Shown: piece after piece, positions 50,657 through 58,779 of the stretch
How positions within the stretch are numbered: position 1 is the first letter of the stretch
Layout of the letters: each line of letters opens with the position of its first letter
NCBI GenBank assembly: GCA_965220285.1
Contig: OZ244818.1
Coordinates: 2,046,001 to 2,110,000, forward strand
From: Bin5 sp009843665
GTDB taxonomy: Bacteria; Chloroflexota; Anaerolineae; Caldilineales; Caldilineaceae
Length of the DNA: 64,000 nucleotides
Direction of reading: 5' to 3'
Notes under the pieces: model-generated
The model's database searches: none
Told to the model about the DNA's origin: nothing
What the model saw: only the letters and a program-made list of their open reading frames with translations
Position numbers and translations under genes: made by a program

Positions 50657-51703
50657 ATGATAACAAAAAGCGCGGATGAACTTCATTCCCTGGTCAAACG
50701 GATCCTGCTGGCCGCGGGCGCGGATGAGCAGAATGCCGAGGAGGTGGCCGAACACCTGGTGCTGTCCAATCTGAGCGGTGTGGACACGCACGGCATCTGG
50801 CCCATGCCGATCTACGTGGCCGGCATACAGGCCGACGAGATCTTTCCCGCGGCCAAGCCGTCGATCCTGCAGGAGACCGCCACCAGCGCCCTGGTGACGG
50901 GCAACTGGACTTTCGGCCACGTAGGCGCCAAGTACGCAATGGAACTGGCGATCAGCAAGGCCAAGACGCAGAACGTGGCGGTGGTGGGCATGGTGCAGCT
51001 GCATCACATCGGCCGGCTGGGCCACTACGTGGAGATGGCGGCGGCCGAGAATTTGGTCGGCATGGTGTGGGCCGGGGGATACGGTGAAGTCACGCCCGCC
51101 ACCGTCCCCTACGGCGGCAAGAGGCGCGTTCTGCACACCAATCCGATCTCGGTCGGGCTGCCGGCGGGGGAAGAGTCGACGATGATGTTCGACTGGGCCA
51201 CGACCGCCCTCTCCGGCGTCAAAGTCGACAATGCCTACAACCGCGGGGAACAGCTCCCACCGAACAGCATCGTTGACAAGGATGGCGTCCCGACCACCAA
51301 TCCGGACGACTTTTTCGCGGGCGGCGGGCACCTGCCGTTTGGCGCGCACAAAGGCTATACGCTGATGATGGCGGCCGAGTACCTGGGGCGGATCTTCACG
51401 GGCGCGGACAGCTACGTGGAAGCGGGACGGGCCGGCGCCATCATGCTCCACCAGGGTGTCACGATGATGGCGATCAAGGCGGACCTGTTCCAACCCTTTG
51501 CCGAATATGCCGAACGGGCGGACGAGATGGAGCGGCGCGTGCGTGCGGTGCCGCCGGCGCCGGGATTCGATGAGGTGCTGGCGCCGGGCGATTTGGAGGC
51601 GCGCACGCGGGAGCAGAGACGGCGAGAGGGCATTCCGATCGCCGAAGATATCTGGCAGTCCTTCACCGAGGCAGGTGCATCGGTCGGTGTGGAAATCGCG
51701 TAG
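50657..51703 (+). CDS. Ldh-family (malate/L-lactate type) dehydrogenase 1
   Basis: A 348-residue NAD(P)-dependent dehydrogenase of the non-Rossmann Ldh_2 family (malate, L-lactate, ureidoglycolate, diketogulonate). Marks are VLSNLSGVDTHGIWPMP, the catalytic His in VQLHHIGRLGHYVEMAA, VPYGGKRRVLHTNPISVGLP and FGAHKGYTLMMAAEYLGRIFTGA. The substrate is likely a 2-hydroxy acid from the sugar pathway encoded around it. A paralogue lies at 58780-59829 on the other strand. Confidence 0.92.
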   Translation: MITKSADELHSLVKRILLAAGADEQNAEEVAEHLVLSNLSGVDTHGIWPMPIYVAGIQADEIFPAAKPSILQETATSALVTGNWTFGHVGAKYAMELAISKAKTQNVAVVGMVQLHHIGRLGHYVEMAAAENLVGMVWAGGYGEVTPATVPYGGKRRVLHTNPISVGLPAGEESTMMFDWATTALSGVKVDNAYNRGEQLPPNSIVDKDGVPTTNPDDFFAGGGHLPFGAHKGYTLMMAAEYLGRIFTGADSYVEAGRAGAIMLHQGVTMMAIKADLFQPFAEYAERADEMERRVRAVPPAPGFDEVLAPGDLEARTREQRRREGIPIAEDIWQSFTEAGASVGVEIA

Positions 51704-51756
51704 ATTCAGATGGTCGCAACCCAGCAGCCAGCGGCATACAGATCAAGGAGAACACA

Positions 51757-52452
51757 ATGACGAACCCGCAAATCTCTGCCGAAACCATCGAGGCGCTGCG
51801 CCGGATCGACAGCGCCACGGTCGCCAATGCCATCGAGCATTTCGAGGTGCGCGATCCGGTCAGCGGCTATGCTTCGCTGGAGCTGCGCTGCCAGTTCCCC
51901 GAGGCGGAGCCGATGGTCGGCTTCGCGGTGACGGCGACGCAAGACACCACCAGCGCGGGCGACGACAGGCCGAATCGCCTGCACGACGTCCTGGACATGG
52001 TCGCGGCCGCGCCCAAGCCGGTCGTCCTGGCCGTACAGTACACGGGCGGGGACCGCATGCGCAGCTGTCTGGCGGGCGACATGTTCTGCTCGGCGCTGCA
52101 GAAGCTGGGCGGGGTCGGCATTGTGACCGATCTGGGCAGCCGGGACTTTCAGGGCATAGCGCAGCGCGCGCCGGGGTTCCAGCTGTTCTGCGCGGGGGCT
52201 GTGGTCTCGCACGGATACGGCGCGTATACCAATACGGGCACGACAATCTCGATCTACGGGCTGACAATTCAGCCGGGCGACCTGTTGCACGGGGATGCCA
52301 ACGGTGTCGTTTCGATCCCTCTCGCTATCGCCGACGAGGTCGCCGAGCAGGCGCAACGTGTGCTGGAGGTGGAGCGGTCCTACTTTGATTTCCTTGCCAG
52401 CGACGAGTACAGCTACGCGGGGTTGAAGAAGCGGATGGGGCGCGAGGAGTAG
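51757..52452 (+). CDS. RraA-like aldolase/decarboxylase family protein
   Basis: A 231-residue member of the RraA/HMG-aldolase family: DSATVANAIEHFEVRDP at the N-terminus, AGDMFCSALQKLGGVGIVTDLGSRDFQGI with the substrate/metal motif, and GDLLHGDANGVVSIP. Many relatives cleave 4-hydroxy-4-methyl-2-oxoglutarate or decarboxylate oxaloacetate; the ribonuclease-regulator role is restricted to some proteobacteria. AAGGAGAACACA precedes the ATG. Together with the preceding dehydrogenase it would suit breakdown of a sugar-derived keto acid. Confidence 0.9.
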   Translation: MTNPQISAETIEALRRIDSATVANAIEHFEVRDPVSGYASLELRCQFPEAEPMVGFAVTATQDTTSAGDDRPNRLHDVLDMVAAAPKPVVLAVQYTGGDRMRSCLAGDMFCSALQKLGGVGIVTDLGSRDFQGIAQRAPGFQLFCAGAVVSHGYGAYTNTGTTISIYGLTIQPGDLLHGDANGVVSIPLAIADEVAEQAQRVLEVERSYFDFLASDEYSYAGLKKRMGREE

Positions 52453-52509
52453 CCGCCCACCCGCCCGCGCCTGCGGTTACATTTGAGCAGAATCCAGAGG
52501 AGAGTCCAG

Positions 52510-53526
52510 ATGACGGCTGATCAGACGCCGGCCACACGGGTGGAATCGGCGCGCGCCCGCGTCCGGGAAATGATGGCGCACCGCGAGTCCGGCGTATTCC
52601 TGGCCCTGGTGCTCTTCTTTGTGGTCATGTACACGGTTTCGCCGATATTTCGGAGGCCGTTCAACCTGACCACGATTCTGAGGCAGATTTCGGTCACATC
52701 GATCGTGGCGATGGGGCAGACACTGGTGATCGTATCGGGCGCGTTCGATCTGTCGCAGGGGTCGATAGCCGGGCTGGCGGCGATGGTCACGGCCAAGCTG
52801 TGGAAAAACGCAGGGCTTGATCCGCCCATCGCCATAATCGGGGGGTTGGGGGTCGGCGTGGTGTGCGGTTTTCTGAACGGCGTTCTGGCGGCTCGCTTTC
52901 GGCTTCATCCGATTGTGATGACGCTTGCCACCGGTGCGGTCTTTCTGGGCGTCAATTTCTATATCACGCGCGGGGAGTCGATCATCGGCCTGCCCGACGG
53001 TCTGACCTGGCTGGGGAAAGGGCTTATCGGTCCGGTGCCGGCTCTGATCGTCCTGATGTTCATCGTCGCCTTTCTCATGCATATTCTGCTGACGCGGACG
53101 CTTTTCGGGCTGCGGGTGCGCATGATCGGCGGCAACTTGAAGGCCAGCCAGGATGTGGGCATGAATGTCGAGCGCATCCGCGTCGGCATCTTCACGCTGA
53201 GCGGCTTTCTGTCGGCGTTGGGCGGGATCGTCCTGCTGGGCCGGGTGGGCAATGCGCTGCCGCAGATCGGCCAGGGTCTGCTCTTCCCGGTGGTCACGGC
53301 TGCGATCGTGGGCGGCACGCTGCTGACCGGCGGCGTTGGCTCGATGGCGGGCACGTTGATCGGCGCGGCCATCATGGGGATTGCGCGCAATTCTCTGGTC
53401 GTCCTGCAGCTGAACATCTATCTGCAGGATATCGTGCAGGGCATGTTGGTGGTGGTGGCCCTGTTGATCGACCAGTTCCGGCGAGGAGAGTTAAACTGGC
53501 GCATCATATTGGGCCGCGATCGCTGA
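52510..53526 (+). CDS. Ribose-type sugar ABC transporter permease
   Basis: A 338-residue inner-membrane permease of the RbsC/BPD_transp_2 class with nine to ten helices; TSIVAMGQTLVIVSGAFDLSQGSIAGLAAM is the hallmark beginning, and GLRVRMIGGNLKASQDVGMNVERIR the cytoplasmic coupling loop, followed by GGTLLTGGVGSMAGTLIGAAIMG. GAGGAGAGTCCAG precedes ATG 52510. It works with the binding protein at 53690 and the ATPase at 54780; a second permease is not present, so it probably homodimerises. Confidence 0.94.
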   Translation: MTADQTPATRVESARARVREMMAHRESGVFLALVLFFVVMYTVSPIFRRPFNLTTILRQISVTSIVAMGQTLVIVSGAFDLSQGSIAGLAAMVTAKLWKNAGLDPPIAIIGGLGVGVVCGFLNGVLAARFRLHPIVMTLATGAVFLGVNFYITRGESIIGLPDGLTWLGKGLIGPVPALIVLMFIVAFLMHILLTRTLFGLRVRMIGGNLKASQDVGMNVERIRVGIFTLSGFLSALGGIVLLGRVGNALPQIGQGLLFPVVTAAIVGGTLLTGGVGSMAGTLIGAAIMGIARNSLVVLQLNIYLQDIVQGMLVVVALLIDQFRRGELNWRIILGRDR

Positions 53527-53689
53527 ACGGGGCCAAGCCTAGTGTCCGGGTTTCTGTGGATGACGCAGTCTACGATCAGCGTCCACCGGTCACCGGCGTA
53601 AGGAGGTGGCGATAGCAAAAAGCGTCATGCGTAGCGAGTCGCACCGCAGGATTGGACAAATATCTTTCAGAAGATAGGGGGAAAGAGTC

Positions 53690-54709
53690 ATGAAGCGATT
53701 GTTATTCGGTATAGCCTTGATGGTGCTGCTGGTTGTCGGGCTGGCTGCCTGCACGATGCCGGAAACGGTGGTTGTTGAGAGGGAGCCGGATTGCGGCGAT
53801 ACCGAGCGCTACATTGTCAGCGCGCCGCTGGTGCATCCTTATATTACAGCCTGGCAGGGCGGCGCGGAGGCCGCTGCGGAGGAGCTTGGCGTGGAGATCG
53901 TTTTCCTGGCGCCGGCTGAATACAGCCCTGAGAAACAGTTGGATATGACGGAGTCCGCCCTCTCTCTGCCCTGCATCGCCGGCCTGAGCGTGATGACGGG
54001 CGTGCCGGATATCATGGAAGGTATCCTGGCCCAGGCCAAAGAGAGGGGACTTGGCACCACGCAGAATGCCTCCTGCTCCGAGGCGGTCAATGCCGACGTC
54101 TGCATGGCGACCGACTTCTACACGGCCGGCGCGACGGTAGCCGAACGGCTGGTGGAGTTGATGGGCGGGGAAGGCAATGTGGTGGTCGCCTTCGGGGAGC
54201 CTGGCAATGTGGTGGACAAGGACCGCCAGGCCGGGCTTGAGGACTACTTCGCCGAACATGCGCCGGACATTAAGGTGATCGGCGTGCTGATCGACTGCGA
54301 CAACCCGGAGGGCACGGTCCGCTGTGCGGAGGAGGCGCTGGTGACCTATCCTGAAATGGATGCCTACTACTCGCTGGGCAACCTGAATTCGGTCGGTGCG
54401 ACGGTGGCCTTCCCCGATGCAGGCCGCGACGATGTGATCGTTACGGGCGTGGACGACGCGCCGGAGATCGTCGAGGGCATCCGCAATGGAACGGTCTCCT
54501 TCACTTACGTTCAGCAGCCTTACGGTCAGGGTTACCTGGCGGTCTACATTCCGTGGATGATCAAGCACCAGGGCGTGCAGGCTACATACCAGTATCTTGA
54601 CACGCGCATCACGCTTGTCGACCAGTCCAACATCGACAGCTACCAGGATACGATGAAGCAGAATTTCCTGGAAATCAAGGAGATCGTCGAAACAGAGGTT
54701 ATGCAGTAA
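53690..54709 (+). CDS. Sugar-binding ABC lipoprotein (RbsB-like)
   Basis: A 339-residue periplasmic-binding-protein-I lipoprotein. Signal LMVLLVVGLAAC gives a lipidated Cys near residue 21. The N-lobe (RYIVSAPLVHPYITAWQGGAEAAAEELGVEIVF) and hinge (VIVTGVDDAPEIVEGIRNGTVSFTYVQQPYGQGYLAV) are typical of ribose/galactose-type proteins. Extra cysteines (CSEAVNADVC, CDNPEGTVRC, LPC) suggest disulfides outside the membrane. GGGGGAAAGAGTC precedes the ATG. Ligand probably a monosaccharide or deoxy sugar. Confidence 0.93.
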   Translation: MKRLLFGIALMVLLVVGLAACTMPETVVVEREPDCGDTERYIVSAPLVHPYITAWQGGAEAAAEELGVEIVFLAPAEYSPEKQLDMTESALSLPCIAGLSVMTGVPDIMEGILAQAKERGLGTTQNASCSEAVNADVCMATDFYTAGATVAERLVELMGGEGNVVVAFGEPGNVVDKDRQAGLEDYFAEHAPDIKVIGVLIDCDNPEGTVRCAEEALVTYPEMDAYYSLGNLNSVGATVAFPDAGRDDVIVTGVDDAPEIVEGIRNGTVSFTYVQQPYGQGYLAVYIPWMIKHQGVQATYQYLDTRITLVDQSNIDSYQDTMKQNFLEIKEIVETEVMQ

Positions 54710-54726
54710 GAGAAGCGGGGAATCTG

Positions 54727-54758
54727 GAGGAGTGGGAAGAGAGATCTTCTCACTCCTC
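54727..54758 (+). promoter_or_regulatory. Hairpin between binding-protein and ATPase genes
   Basis: 14-bp stem GAGGAGTGGGAAGA / TCTTCTCACTCCTC (one G-U) with loop GAGA, 18 bp after the binding-protein stop. It is a member of the hairpin family at 3425-3469 and 15348-15393. No T-run follows, so it would act as a 3'-end stabiliser or partial terminator that keeps the binding protein in excess over the ATPase. Confidence 0.6.
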
Positions 54759-54779
54759 ACAGCAATTGTGAGTATATCC

Positions 54780-55538
54780 ATGAGTAATGAGCACGCGGTT
54801 GAGATGCGGGGAATCTCGAAGAGGTTTGGCACCGTACAGGCGCTCAACGGCGTCGATCTGGAGCTGCGGCGCGGGGAGTTGTTGGGCCTGGTGGGCGACA
54901 ATGCGGCTGGAAAGTCGACGCTGATGAAGACGCTCTACGGGTCGGTGATTCCGGACGCAGGCGAGATTTTCGTCGAAGGGCAGAAGGCGGCGCTGCGCAA
55001 TCCACGCGACGCCCAGGCACTGGGACTGGCGATGATATACCAGGACCTGGCGGTGTTCAACAATCTGGACGTTGCCGCCAATGTGTTCACCGGACGGGAG
55101 TACACCAAGCGGGTCCTCGGCATCACTTTTCTGGACAAGAAGAGGATGTACGCCGAGTCGGAGGCGCTGCTGTCGCGGCTGCGGATCAACATCAGTTCGC
55201 CCAAGCTGCTGGTCGAGAGGATGTCGGGGGGTCAGCGCCAGATGGTGGCGGTTGCGCGGGCGATCGGTTTCGATGCCACGATTCTGATCATGGATGAGCC
55301 GACAGCCGCATTGGGGGTGAAGGAGGCCAACACGTTGCTGGACCTTATGTCTGAGCTGCGCGATCAGGGAATTTCGATCATCCTGATCACGCATCGCATC
55401 AGCGACGTGCTGTCGATCGGGGACCGGGTGATGGTGCTGAAGGGCGGTGAGCGGCAGGGGATCCTTGACGTTGCGGATTCAACGCTGGAGGATGTGGAGT
55501 ACCTGATCGTGCGCGGGCGGCCTGACGGCAGCGGCTGA
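54780..55538 (+). CDS. Sugar ABC transporter ATP-binding protein (single-domain, FrcA-like)
   Basis: A 252-residue single nucleotide-binding domain: VGDNAAGKST (Walker A), YQDLAVFNNLDVAANVF (Q-loop), MSGGQRQM (signature), ILIMDEPTAALGV (Walker B), H-loop THR. Ribose-type transporters usually have a two-domain ATPase; the single form resembles fructose-type FrcA. ATG 54780 is chosen because upstream in-frame residues come from the hairpin. The 3' end abuts the IS3 remnant, but the length is normal for the single-domain class. Confidence 0.92.
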   Translation: MSNEHAVEMRGISKRFGTVQALNGVDLELRRGELLGLVGDNAAGKSTLMKTLYGSVIPDAGEIFVEGQKAALRNPRDAQALGLAMIYQDLAVFNNLDVAANVFTGREYTKRVLGITFLDKKRMYAESEALLSRLRINISSPKLLVERMSGGQRQMVAVARAIGFDATILIMDEPTAALGVKEANTLLDLMSELRDQGISIILITHRISDVLSIGDRVMVLKGGERQGILDVADSTLEDVEYLIVRGRPDGSG

Positions 55539-55683
55539 TGGCGGTCTTTCATGGTTGTAGAAGTCGAAATAGGCGGTCAAACCGGTTTGCAGTTGACGCA
55601 CCGTGTCATACTGGTTGAGATAGATGTTCTCGTATTTGACGCTGCGCCATAGACGTTCGCAGAAGACGTTGTCGAGGGCGGGC
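55536..55683 (-). pseudogene. IS3-family transposase remnant (C-terminal piece)
   Basis: Minus-strand translation reads LDNVFCERLWRSVKYENIYL, then the YDTVRQLQTGL spacer and TAYFDFYNHERP, the end of an IS3-family DDE integrase core (pattern DNxFxExxWxxLKYExxY ... YxxFYNxxRP). Nothing of the rest of the transposase or of terminal inverted repeats remains, and the right side ends at an early disruption. It marks an old insertion at the left border of the AT-richer islet. Confidence 0.8.
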
Positions 55684-55772
55684 TAGAAATACGCATGACC
55701 TTTCCTTACAAGCCAAATATGCGATTTAGGGTGAGGTAGAATGAGGAGCCACACTACCCCAGGAGAAACACC

Positions 55773-55982
55773 ATGGAACTCGTCGTCCTGATCGCAGGGT
55801 TTATCATCGTCTACGTGCTTGGCGTAAATGTGGTTATACGCTTCATGCGGGCACTACTACGGTTTCCACAGAGAGAGCAACGCGGTTCAGAATGGAGGAG
55901 CCATGAAGACTTCCTGTTTCGTAAACCTCTAGACCGTTACGAACGACGCGAACGCAAAGGACGAATTCGCGAGTGGCGTTAA
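55773..55982 (+). CDS. Small membrane protein, tandem paralogue 1
   Basis: A 69-residue protein with one N-terminal membrane helix (VVLIAGFIIVYVLGVNVVI) and a basic cytoplasmic tail that contains EDFLFRKPLDRYERRERKGRI. The start ATG 55773 follows AGGAG. A paralogue with the same tail motif starts 32 bp after its stop. No known family comes to mind. The region is poorer in GC than its neighbours, suggesting recent acquisition. Confidence 0.65.
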   Translation: MELVVLIAGFIIVYVLGVNVVIRFMRALLRFPQREQRGSEWRSHEDFLFRKPLDRYERRERKGRIREWR

Positions 55983-56014
55983 TCTGAGCGTCACCAACGC
56001 AATTAAGGAAAATC

Positions 56015-56236
56015 ATGGAATTCTTCGCTCTGATGCTCGCATTTATCATCGCGATAGTCGTAGGTGCCATCCTCTACGCACTTCTCTCTAATGCAATGAT
56101 TCGTCTTGCGCGGGCACTGTTCCGACTACCACAAGGGAAACACCCTTTGGGCTGGCATATCAAGGAAGACTTCCTGTTCGGGAAACCTCTCAACCGCTAC
56201 GAACGACGCGAACGCAAAGGGCGAATACGCAATTGA
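56015..56236 (+). CDS. Small membrane protein, tandem paralogue 2
   Basis: A 73-residue protein: one longer membrane helix (LMLAFIIAIVVGAILYALLS) and tail KEDFLFGKPLNRYERRERKGRI, nearly identical over 20 residues to the tail of the previous protein while the helix has diverged. AAGGA precedes ATG 56015. The conserved tail in two duplicated genes argues that both are real and translated. Function unknown; it could be a membrane-tethered peptide with a partner for the basic tail. Confidence 0.68.
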   Translation: MEFFALMLAFIIAIVVGAILYALLSNAMIRLARALFRLPQGKHPLGWHIKEDFLFGKPLNRYERRERKGRIRN

Positions 56237-56248
56237 GGAGACGCAACC

Positions 56249-56407
56249 GTGACCAAGCATGAACGTATGCTAATAGCTCGACGGGGACTAATGGGGCTGG
56301 AAGAAGCGTTGGTTGATCTGCTGACTGAGCACGAGGGGTTCGCTGATACACTGAACTCTAATAGAGCGTGCAGAGATGGTAGAAGAAATGGTAGTAAACT
56401 TAGATAA
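56249..56407 (+). CDS. Small hypothetical protein
   Basis: A 52-residue open frame from GTG 56249 (MTKHERMLIARRGLMGLEEA...), with GAGGAG overlapping the stop of the preceding gene at the right distance. It has a predicted helix rich in Leu, Glu and Arg. It overlaps the next small frame by 32 bases. No family recognised. It is supported by position and ribosome site only. Confidence 0.45.
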   Translation: MTKHERMLIARRGLMGLEEALVDLLTEHEGFADTLNSNRACRDGRRNGSKLR

Positions 56408-56516
56408 CCTAATCACCTCCTTGTTCGATGATGAAGAATTTGTAGGGGAAGGGACAATTCCTCTTCGTGATGCCACAATTATTAGAAAATACATGAACTA
56501 CATAAAGAATGCCTGA
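56376..56516 (+). CDS. Small acidic hypothetical protein
   Basis: A 46-residue frame from ATG 56376: MVEEMVVNLDNLITSLFDDE and an IRKYMNYIKNA end. It is acidic in the middle and AT-rich in codon use, unlike most genes of the window. It overlaps the preceding small frame out of phase, as translationally coupled or phage-like small genes do. No family recognised. Confidence 0.45.
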   Translation: MVEEMVVNLDNLITSLFDDEEFVGEGTIPLRDATIIRKYMNYIKNA

Positions 56517-56773
56517 AGATAAGTGCCCTCTTCTCTCAACCCAGTACTACAGCATAAATCGAAGTGTTAGAATTACGTTAGCGTCGCCAAAATCTTGTGC
56601 AGTCAAGCGTATAAGTCTCTGGAAGTACGCTTTCTGCGGCATTGCGTATTGCGTATCACGTGGCGGCAGGCGAAACACCCGTGTCCCAAGGTGCCGACCA
56701 TACGGAAAGTCTCGGTATCATACGGAATTCACACTGACGGCTCTAATTGCCAGCCGCGGAGCGGGCGGAATCG

Positions 56774-57619
56774 ATGGCAGAGAAGAGGACTCCTTTTGCC
56801 GCTGGATTTGACAAAGCCACTCTGATCACGGGCGGCAGCAAGGGTATCGGCTCAGGCTGCGCGCGGGTATTTGTGCGAGCAGGGGCACGCGTGGTGATCT
56901 GCGACATCGACGAGGAGACCGGGCGCGCGCTGGCGGCGGAGTTGACCGCGACGGGGCCGGGGACGTGCCATTTAGAAGCGTGCGATGTGCGTCAGCCGGC
57001 CCAGGTCGAACGGGTGATCGAGCGAACGGTGGCGCGCTTTGGACGGTTGGACTGCCTCATCAACAATGCAGGTCAGCACCCTGCGCATGAGCCGATCGAC
57101 AGTTTCTCAATCGAGGATTTCAAAGAGCTGCTGCAACTGAATCTCGTCAGCGTCTTTGCCGCCTGCAAGTACGCGCTGCCCCATCTGCGCAAGACGCGCG
57201 GGAGTATCGTCAACCTGGGCAGCATTGTGGGCGCGATGGGGCAGTGGCAGGCGAGCACCTACTGTGCTTCCAAGGGCGGCGTTCACGGGCTTACGAAGGC
57301 GCTGGCGATTGACGAAGCCGAACATGGCGTGCGGGTTAATGCCATCATGCCCGGCAATATCCTCACCCAGAGCCGCCTGGACCTTGAGGCCACGATGGAA
57401 TACGGTGAGGCGTTTCACAACTTTGTGGAGACATGGCAGTGGACCGGGCGCAGCGGGACGATAGAGGAGGCGGGCAACCTCTGCCTGTTTCTGGCAAGCG
57501 ATGCGGCCAGCTTCATCACCGGCGCGGAAATACCTCTCACCGGCGGCATCGAGCTCGGCCAGGGCCCTAAAGTGACGGTCAGCGAGCGTGAAGTGAGACC
57601 TGCAGCGGATAGTGGATAG
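56774..57619 (+). CDS. Short-chain dehydrogenase/reductase 3
   Basis: A 281-residue classical SDR: TGGSKGIGSGCARVF, CDIDEE (NAD preference), NNAG, catalytic Ser in NLGSIVGAMG, Tyr/Lys in YCASKGGVH, and the C-terminal FITGAEIPLTGGIELGQGP. GGCGGAATCG precedes ATG 56774. Near the rhamnose-mutarotase-like gene and sugar transporter it may be the sugar dehydrogenase of a non-phosphorylative pathway (fucose or rhamnose type), which is inference. The gene converges with the 2-hydroxyacid dehydrogenase. Confidence 0.9.
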   Translation: MAEKRTPFAAGFDKATLITGGSKGIGSGCARVFVRAGARVVICDIDEETGRALAAELTATGPGTCHLEACDVRQPAQVERVIERTVARFGRLDCLINNAGQHPAHEPIDSFSIEDFKELLQLNLVSVFAACKYALPHLRKTRGSIVNLGSIVGAMGQWQASTYCASKGGVHGLTKALAIDEAEHGVRVNAIMPGNILTQSRLDLEATMEYGEAFHNFVETWQWTGRSGTIEEAGNLCLFLASDAASFITGAEIPLTGGIELGQGPKVTVSEREVRPAADSG

Positions 57620-57685
57620 GACACACCACCACCCGCTCGCAGATGTTTTTCGCTCTCTTCTCGGAATCCTATCTCTCTATTCGAA

Positions 57686-58660
57686 CTAACTATAATTGTC
57701 CGGGGTGACCTGATAGAGCGGCTCCAGGCCCTTGGAGACGCGCTCGACGTTGTCGGCGGCGGCCTGGCCGCGGCGCTGTGTGGTTTCGCGGGTTACGCCG
57801 GCGATGTGCGGGGTGCAGTACATATTGTCCATCTGCAGGAGCGGGTGGGAGCTGGGCAGGGGCTCGGTCACGAAGGCGTCCATGCCGGCGGCGCGGATCT
57901 GCCCGCTCTGTAAAGCCTCGACCAGTGCGTCCTCATCGACCAGGACCCCGCGCGCGACGTTGATCAGGACCGCGGACGGCTTCATCAGCTCGAACTGGCG
58001 CGCCCCGATCATGTGCCGTGTCTGGGCGGTGCTGGGCGTGTGGAGCGACAGGTAGTCGGCCTCGGCAATCACGTGGTCCATGGCGCTGGCATCGCCGAAG
58101 AAGGAGACATGACACTCGTCGCGCACCGACTGCGGGATGTCGGCGATGTCGATGGCCAGGATCTCCATGCCCATGGCGTGACCGCGCTTGGCCAGCTCGC
58201 GTCCGCTGGCCCCGAGGCCGATGAGGCCGAGCTTCTTGCCGGCCAGTTCGTCGTTGAGGGGCAGGCTGAAAAGCTCGGCGCGCATGTTGGCCTGCGCAGC
58301 GCGATGGTTCTTGGCGATCAGGAGCATGAGGGTGAGGGCGTGCTCGGCGAGGGCGATGGCGCTGAAGGGGCCGGGGGTATGGGCGAACGGCATTTCCTTT
58401 CTGAAGAAATATGGCATGTCCCAGTGGTCAACACCGACTGAGAGTACTTGCCACAGTTTGACGCCGGCCTCGACAGAGGCATCGACCATTTCGTGGGTGC
58501 AGCCGGCGCAGGCCACGACGACGTCGATGCCTTCGAACTGCGGGGCGACAGGCTTGTCGGGGTCGTACATCGTGATTGGATAACGCCCGTCGACCGCTTC
58601 GACGAAGCCATCGTACCAGTAGTGCATGACGGGGTTGAAGGGAAGAAAGAGAACTTGCAT
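57686..58660 (-). CDS. D-2-hydroxyacid dehydrogenase family protein
   Basis: A 324-residue NAD-dependent dehydrogenase of the phosphoglycerate/glyoxylate reductase family. Rossmann motif GLIGLGASGRELAKRGHAMG, then LSLHTPSTAQTRHMIGARQ, the Arg in INVARGVLVDEDAL, Glu in FVTEPLPSSHPL and His in TPHIAGVTRE make the catalytic set. It reduces or oxidises a 2-keto/2-hydroxy acid of unknown identity. It is followed upstream by a GTCAGT tract and then by the Ldh-type gene on the same strand. Confidence 0.93.
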   Translation of the reverse strand: MQVLFLPFNPVMHYWYDGFVEAVDGRYPITMYDPDKPVAPQFEGIDVVVACAGCTHEMVDASVEAGVKLWQVLSVGVDHWDMPYFFRKEMPFAHTPGPFSAIALAEHALTLMLLIAKNHRAAQANMRAELFSLPLNDELAGKKLGLIGLGASGRELAKRGHAMGMEILAIDIADIPQSVRDECHVSFFGDASAMDHVIAEADYLSLHTPSTAQTRHMIGARQFELMKPSAVLINVARGVLVDEDALVEALQSGQIRAAGMDAFVTEPLPSSHPLLQMDNMYCTPHIAGVTRETTQRRGQAAADNVERVSKGLEPLYQVTPDNYS

Positions 58661-58679
58661 TGTCTGAACCTCGTAAGGG

Positions 58680-58712
58680 CAGTGGTCAGTAGTTAGTAGT
58701 CAGTAGTCAGTA
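58680..58712. repeat. GTCAGT tract between dehydrogenase genes
   Basis: Imperfect AGTGGTCAGT / AGTAGTCAGT units between the start of the 2-hydroxyacid dehydrogenase gene and the stop of the Ldh-type gene, both on the minus strand. Confidence 0.7.
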
Positions 58713-58779
58713 AATGGCCCGCACATTGGTACTTATGATGCCATGTAAGTGGTGGGGCATCAAACCGGGGCGGAGCGGG

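Noticed and set aside
56249..56516. Toxin-antitoxin pair in the small-gene islet
   Set aside because: Two overlapping small frames resemble the layout, but neither protein shows any toxin or antitoxin motif.
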